DNA of 18,162 nucleotides, from contig JABJDN010000113.1 in NCBI GenBank assembly GCA_018665385.1, forward strand, positions 1 to 18,162, read 5' to 3'. The notes beneath the pieces were generated by a model. It did not search any database. It saw nothing but the letters and a program-made list of their open reading frames with translations, and was not told where the DNA came from. Both the position numbers and the translations under genes were made by a program. The number at the start of each line of letters is the position of its first letter. Position 1 is the stretch's first letter. Source of the DNA: Phycisphaerae bacterium (GTDB taxonomy: Bacteria; Planctomycetota; Phycisphaerae; Phycisphaerales; SM1A02). This document shows, piece after piece, positions 15,215-18,162 of the stretch.

Positions 15215-15999
15215 TGCGTATTTTGTTAACCAACGACGATGGCATTCGTGCCCCAGGAATTATTGCTTTGCATACAGCACTTGAAAGTTTAGGAGAGTGT
15301 GTTGTTTTTGCTCCAGAAACAGTACAGTCTGCGATGAGCCATGGCATTACGTATACCAAGCCATTGATGGTGCAGAACGTGGATGTGACCGAAACTATGT
15401 CTGGAACATCTATTGATGGCAGGCCAGCAGATTGCGTCAAACTTGCTCTTAGGACTCTGTGGGAGGAACGTTTTGGTGCTGGGACAAAACCAGACATTAC
15501 CATCAGCGGAATGAATAGCGGCGCTAATGTTGGAATCAATATTATTTATTCCGGGACAGTAGCAGCGGCAATCGAATCTGCATTTCTCGGTGTACCCGCT
15601 ATTGCAGTAAGTTTATATTTAGATAATAGAGAATCGGTTTGTTACGATCGCGCTGCTGAGATGGCAAGAACGGTTATAGACAGAGTACTTGAACATGCAC
15701 TTGAACCGCACGATGTCATCAACATTAATATTCCCGTGTGCGAATGTCCTGATGCCACTATGCCCGATATTAAAGTTGTTGATATGAATGCTGCAGGTGA
15801 CCTTGGACATTACGACAAGCGGCAGTCGCCAGACGGCAGAACATATTACTGGGCAGCGGGAAACGGGATGTCATTTGCACATACCACATCTGGCAGTGAT
15901 GTTGAAGCATTGAAACAACAGTACATTACAGTGACGCCTCTAGATTACGTTATGACGAACACGTCGAGTATGGGGATTTGGAAAGAACGGCTCGAGTAG
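15214..15999 (+). CDS. surE: 5'/3'-nucleotidase SurE
   Basis: Metal-dependent cytoplasmic phosphatase acting on nucleoside 5'- and 3'-monophosphates, a survival/stationary-phase protein. The 261 residues cover the whole family. Metal ligands are all in place: D8-D9 in LLTNDDG, S39 in VQSAMSHG, and N101 in SGMNSGANVG (98-107). The IYSGTVAAA segment (111-119) and GVPAIAVSL (126-134) are also family marks. The start codon ATG overlaps the glycosyltransferase stop by one base. Unlike many proteobacteria there is no pcm, nlpD or rpoS beside it. It converges with the TonB-like gene, with only 3 bases between the two stop codons. Confidence 0.95.
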   Translation: MRILLTNDDGIRAPGIIALHTALESLGECVVFAPETVQSAMSHGITYTKPLMVQNVDVTETMSGTSIDGRPADCVKLALRTLWEERFGAGTKPDITISGMNSGANVGINIIYSGTVAAAIESAFLGVPAIAVSLYLDNRESVCYDRAAEMARTVIDRVLEHALEPHDVININIPVCECPDATMPDIKVVDMNAAGDLGHYDKRQSPDGRTYYWAAGNGMSFAHTTSGSDVEALKQQYITVTPLDYVMTNTSSMGIWKERLE

Positions 16000-16022
16000 A
16001 TATTATTTTGCAAAAGTAATAT
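16000..16022. repeat. AT-rich inverted repeat at the surE/tonB-like convergent junction
   Basis: ATATTA and TAATAT arms flank the palindrome TTTTGCAAAA, with one extra G breaking perfect symmetry. It spans the 3-base gap and the stop of the TonB-like gene. It could act as a weak bidirectional transcription end, but the stem is almost all A-T, so this is tentative. Confidence 0.3.
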
Positions 16023-16869
16023 GAATAGAAATTAAAATGGTTTCATCATCTTCTAGTGAATCGATCTGTTCCCCTGAAGCCCGCCATCTGTATAAGCTCG
16101 CAATTAATGACCCGTCAATAGATGGGCTCCCAGTGCTGTAAACAATAATTACATCAGTAGGTTTGCCCTTCTTGTTAATGAGCAAATCCGCAACTAAATC
16201 ACTTGGCGCATTGGTCACGAGTTGATTGGCAGTAAAGGAGGGTCGGCGAGGGCGGAGCACTATTCCTTTTGCAGCGAGGGGCTTGCCAGACTTCCATTGT
16301 TCTGGAGTTATTTTAATCGTCGAGGTTGCAGACGAATCTCTATCTGATGCAACGCTTTCCTGTTCGACTTTTTCCTTGGCCACTGGTGCTGGATTGGGTT
16401 GCGTCTCGTGTACCGGAGCAACTGTGCCCTCATTTTTGTCTGGGTGCACTTCTATTTCCCTGCTTGGCACCGAGATTTCTATTCCTTGCAGCGCCTCGAG
16501 CAATTCTTTAGAGAGTTGAGAAATTGGCTCTGCTAAATTCTTCGCAACATCAATCGCTAATTGTGCAGGGGTGGGCGTTGGTGTAGCAACTTCTGCTTGC
16601 ATTTCTGCTTGCTCAACTTCAGCAAAACGAGCGCGGTGTTCTTCGTATTCCTCGTACCCAATCCATGTCAATGTCGCTTCTTTTGATTTGTCGATACCTA
16701 GTTCAATGCTATCGTCTTCAACTGGAGGAGTATCTAAATGTGTTGCTTTGGTGGCTGGAAGGTGCGCCATGGTTTCTTTGTTTGCATAGATAGCCGGGAT
16801 AAAAATTGCGTGCAGTGCAATCGAGCCAAGTAATGCAAGAGGTAAAGCAGCTGATTCACGGAAGCGCAT
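16003..16869 (-). CDS. TonB-like energy-transducing protein
   Basis: 288 residues from the ATG at 16869, chosen because a short basic N-terminus (MRFR) is then followed directly by one membrane helix (about 9-30); a frame-open ATG at 16935 would add 22 polar residues. The middle is a Pro/Glu-rich periplasmic linker (about 45-200, with TPTPTPA near 97-101 and QPNPAPV near 157). The C-terminal domain (about 203-288) has the TonB pattern: a beta segment LVADLLINKKGKPTDVIIV, then STGSPSIDGSLIASLYRWR (final basic-aromatic helix). The usual YP motif before it is not clear. Together with ExbD, TonB transmits proton-motive force to the outer membrane. The start overlaps exbD by 14 bases. TolA-like function is an alternative. 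Confidence 0.72.
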   Translation of the reverse strand: MRFRESAALPLALLGSIALHAIFIPAIYANKETMAHLPATKATHLDTPPVEDDSIELGIDKSKEATLTWIGYEEYEEHRARFAEVEQAEMQAEVATPTPTPAQLAIDVAKNLAEPISQLSKELLEALQGIEISVPSREIEVHPDKNEGTVAPVHETQPNPAPVAKEKVEQESVASDRDSSATSTIKITPEQWKSGKPLAAKGIVLRPRRPSFTANQLVTNAPSDLVADLLINKKGKPTDVIIVYSTGSPSIDGSLIASLYRWRASGEQIDSLEDDETILISIHITFAK

Positions 16870-17296
16870 GACCGTTTTCCGTTTGTTTCGGAGCGCCCAC
16901 AAAAAAGATTTCGAGTCCTTCTCTGCGTAATGCATCCCATGTGCCAGTTAACAGTGGCCCGCGATCAGTAATAGCAGTCCCGTCTTCGACTACAAGATAT
17001 ATTGCTGCATCAGGCGACTCAACTAATTGTTCTCGAACGGCAGAAGCTATGTTCTCGATAGGAACAACTATGCTGTTTACGTAGATGTTTCCATCAATAG
17101 CAATTGTGACTGAAATTGAAGGGCGTACTTCTGCGGGTGTGCCCGAAACATATGACTCAAGGGGTACAGGTAATACTTCTACCCGCACCATGAGTACCAT
17201 TGCATAGATAAAAAAAGTTAACAATAAAAAGACGACATCGATGAGGGGCATCATCTCAATACGTGCTTCATGCTCACTGCGACGAATGGACCGCAT
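16856..17296 (-). CDS. exbD: ExbD/TolR family proton-channel component
   Basis: 146-residue inner-membrane protein that works with ExbB/TolQ and a TonB/TolA-type protein to use the proton gradient. A short cytoplasmic N-terminus is followed by the membrane helix with the essential Asp in MMPLIDVVFLLLTFF (D20). A periplasmic domain follows (about 45-140), including ISVTIAIDGNIYVN and VEDGTAITDRG. The ending GLEIFFVGAPKQ is slightly different from the usual ExbD end. It begins 3 bases after the STAS gene stop and overlaps the TonB-like gene, so expression is coupled to both. No exbB/tolQ gene is adjacent, which is unusual. ExbD and TolR cannot be told apart from this sequence alone. Confidence 0.9.
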   Translation of the reverse strand: MRSIRRSEHEARIEMMPLIDVVFLLLTFFIYAMVLMVRVEVLPVPLESYVSGTPAEVRPSISVTIAIDGNIYVNSIVVPIENIASAVREQLVESPDAAIYLVVEDGTAITDRGPLLTGTWDALRREGLEIFFVGAPKQTENGHALP

Positions 17297-17299
17297 GAG

Positions 17300-17638
17300 T
17301 TATTCTTCGAAAGTCAGGCTTGCAAGCGCAACCATTGTGTTCTCGATAAATTCGAACACTTGGTCAAGCCCTGTAGCAAGCATCGTTGACCAGATGGCAT
17401 CTGAAATGTTACATATAATCATACGCCGATTTTTTGCTTGTAGGAGTTTTTTGATTTCAATGAGGGCGCCAAGATTTGACGAATTTAAATTGGATACTTT
17501 TTGCAAATCGATGATGACTTCAGGCGCATTCCCATCGCTTTTAATTTGAGCGAGCAGAGTGTCGGTATCTTCCGAGAATTCTGGTTCGTCGAGAAGTTCC
17601 ATAATTACAATATCATCGTTCCACTGATTTAAAGTCAT
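17300..17638 (-). CDS. STAS-domain protein (anti-sigma factor antagonist-like)
   Basis: 112 residues that form a single STAS domain. Family marks are VIIDLQKVSNLNSSNLGALIEI (41-62) and ICNISDAIWSTMLATGLDQVFEF (75-97). The first part fits the SpoIIAA-type 'D-S-S-G-L' phosphorylation loop. Here it reads N-S-S-N-L, with S53/S54 kept as possible phosphorylation sites but the Gly replaced by Asn. Such proteins usually bind an anti-sigma kinase or act in a partner-switch; no kinase is in the window. The gene lies 35 bases after gyrA and 3 bases before exbD, so it is probably co-transcribed with the latter. An MlaB-like lipid-transport role is a less likely alternative. Confidence 0.82.
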   Translation of the reverse strand: MTLNQWNDDIVIMELLDEPEFSEDTDTLLAQIKSDGNAPEVIIDLQKVSNLNSSNLGALIEIKKLLQAKNRRMIICNISDAIWSTMLATGLDQVFEFIENTMVALASLTFEE

Positions 17639-17673
17639 AACTACAAGGATACCTTATTTAGTTGTCTATAGAT

Positions 17674-18162
17674 TTACATTGAAGCTGGAATTTCAGCTTC
17701 CACCTCTTCATCCATGCCCTCGACCTTTGCAGCTGCAATAAGTCGGTCGCCATCTTTCAGGTTCACCACGCGTACGCCCTTGGTATTTCGACCAATTGTG
17801 CGGATGTCGTTTGCGGAGATGCGTACAAGCATACCGTTCGCTGTTATGAACATGAGGCTGTCGCTGTCTCGGACGGCACGAATATCCGCGACAAGGCCAT
17901 TTCTATCGCCTGTTTTGATATCTCGTCTGCCTTTGCCACCCCTAGATTGTGCTCGAGTGGTGCCATCTTCACTCCGTACAAGGTAGTCAAGCATAGGAGT
18001 ACGTTTTCCGTACCCATTTTCTGTCATCGTCATTAGGTCCGCGTCATCTTCTGCGAGCACAGCACCCACTACTCGGTCGCCTTCAGCAAGGTTGATACCC
18101 TTAACGCCCGCTGCAGTACGTCCCATGAGACGTGCGTCTGTTTCAACAAAACGTATAGACAT
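17674..18162 (-). CDS. gyrA: DNA gyrase subunit A, C-terminal part (truncated by the window edge)
   Basis: The last 162 residues of GyrA; the gene continues beyond the right edge, and the ATG at 18162 is an internal Met. The visible part is the end of the C-terminal DNA-wrapping beta-propeller. Repeated blade motifs are GRTAAGVKGINL (14-25) and GRNTKGVRVVNL (124-135), with AQSRGGKGRRDIK (71-83), a variant of the GyrA-box type motif, and FITANGMLVRI. The tail is short and acidic (149-157). Gyrase introduces negative supercoils; this domain wraps DNA around the enzyme. Immediately downstream on the same strand is the STAS gene (35-base gap, no terminator seen). ParC is a less likely reading because of the blade motifs. 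Confidence 0.93.
   Translation of the reverse strand: MSIRFVETDARLMGRTAAGVKGINLAEGDRVVGAVLAEDDADLMTMTENGYGKRTPMLDYLVRSEDGTTRAQSRGGKGRRDIKTGDRNGLVADIRAVRDSDSLMFITANGMLVRISANDIRTIGRNTKGVRVVNLKDGDRLIAAAKVEGMDEEVEAEIPASM

Noticed and set aside
16870..16935. Longer start of the TonB-like gene
   Set aside because: The added residues are polar and overlap exbD more deeply; the ATG at 16869 puts the membrane helix at the expected N-terminal position.
1..18162. CRISPR array, tRNA/rRNA genes, transposase, integrase, prophage or defence cluster
   Set aside because: I saw no regular direct repeats, no tRNA-like cloverleaf, no transposase or integrase motif, and every sizeable frame is accounted for by ordinary chromosomal genes. 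No software search was run.

Overview
This window looks like an ordinary chromosomal segment of a diderm (Gram-negative type) bacterium. Diderm features are an LpxL-type lipid A acyltransferase, a LolD/LolC-type lipoprotein exporter, an ExbD/TonB-type pair and a lipoprotein with a lipobox. A gammaproteobacterial origin seems unlikely. The single long LolC-like permease, the membrane coiled-coil protein and the loose gene order suggest Planctomycetota, perhaps a marine lineage with moderate GC (mid-40s percent by eye). That taxonomic guess is inference from protein style and was not computed. I see no tRNA, rRNA, CRISPR array, insertion sequence, integrase or phage gene.

Layout. 1-306 is a small unknown gene at the left edge. 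It abuts stop-to-stop a minus-strand run (2009 to 307) of a lipid A-type acyltransferase, a single-domain response regulator and a small unknown protein. 2041-3417 (minus) is a membrane-anchored coiled-coil protein whose C-terminus looks like a BRCT domain. A divergent regulatory gap of about 300 bases containing a strong hairpin separates it from the plus-strand pair lat (lysine 6-aminotransferase) and a FIST-domain sensor gene. These converge on a minus-strand pair (7945 to 6231), a WD40-like beta-propeller protein and a lipoprotein. rluA runs divergently from the propeller gene; a perfect palindrome in the 12-base gap holds a Shine-Dalgarno sequence for each. clpC (minus) ends at an intrinsic terminator shared in space with the end of rluA. 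Upstream of clpC on the same strand is a LolC-like permease/LolD ATPase pair. A membrane glycosyltransferase and surE (plus) run divergently from that pair. The right end is a minus-strand series: gyrA (partial), a STAS protein, exbD and a TonB-like protein.

How they work together. Envelope functions dominate: acyl transfer to lipid A, lipoprotein release, energy coupling to the outer membrane, envelope glycosylation and a secreted propeller/lipoprotein pair. Housekeeping genes (gyrA, clpC, rluA, surE) are interspersed. I did not find a clearly new defence or mobile system. The items most worth a second look are the membrane-anchored BRCT-like protein, the lat-FIST pair, the palindromic double ribosome binding site and the gyrA-STAS-exbD-tonB neighbourhood.
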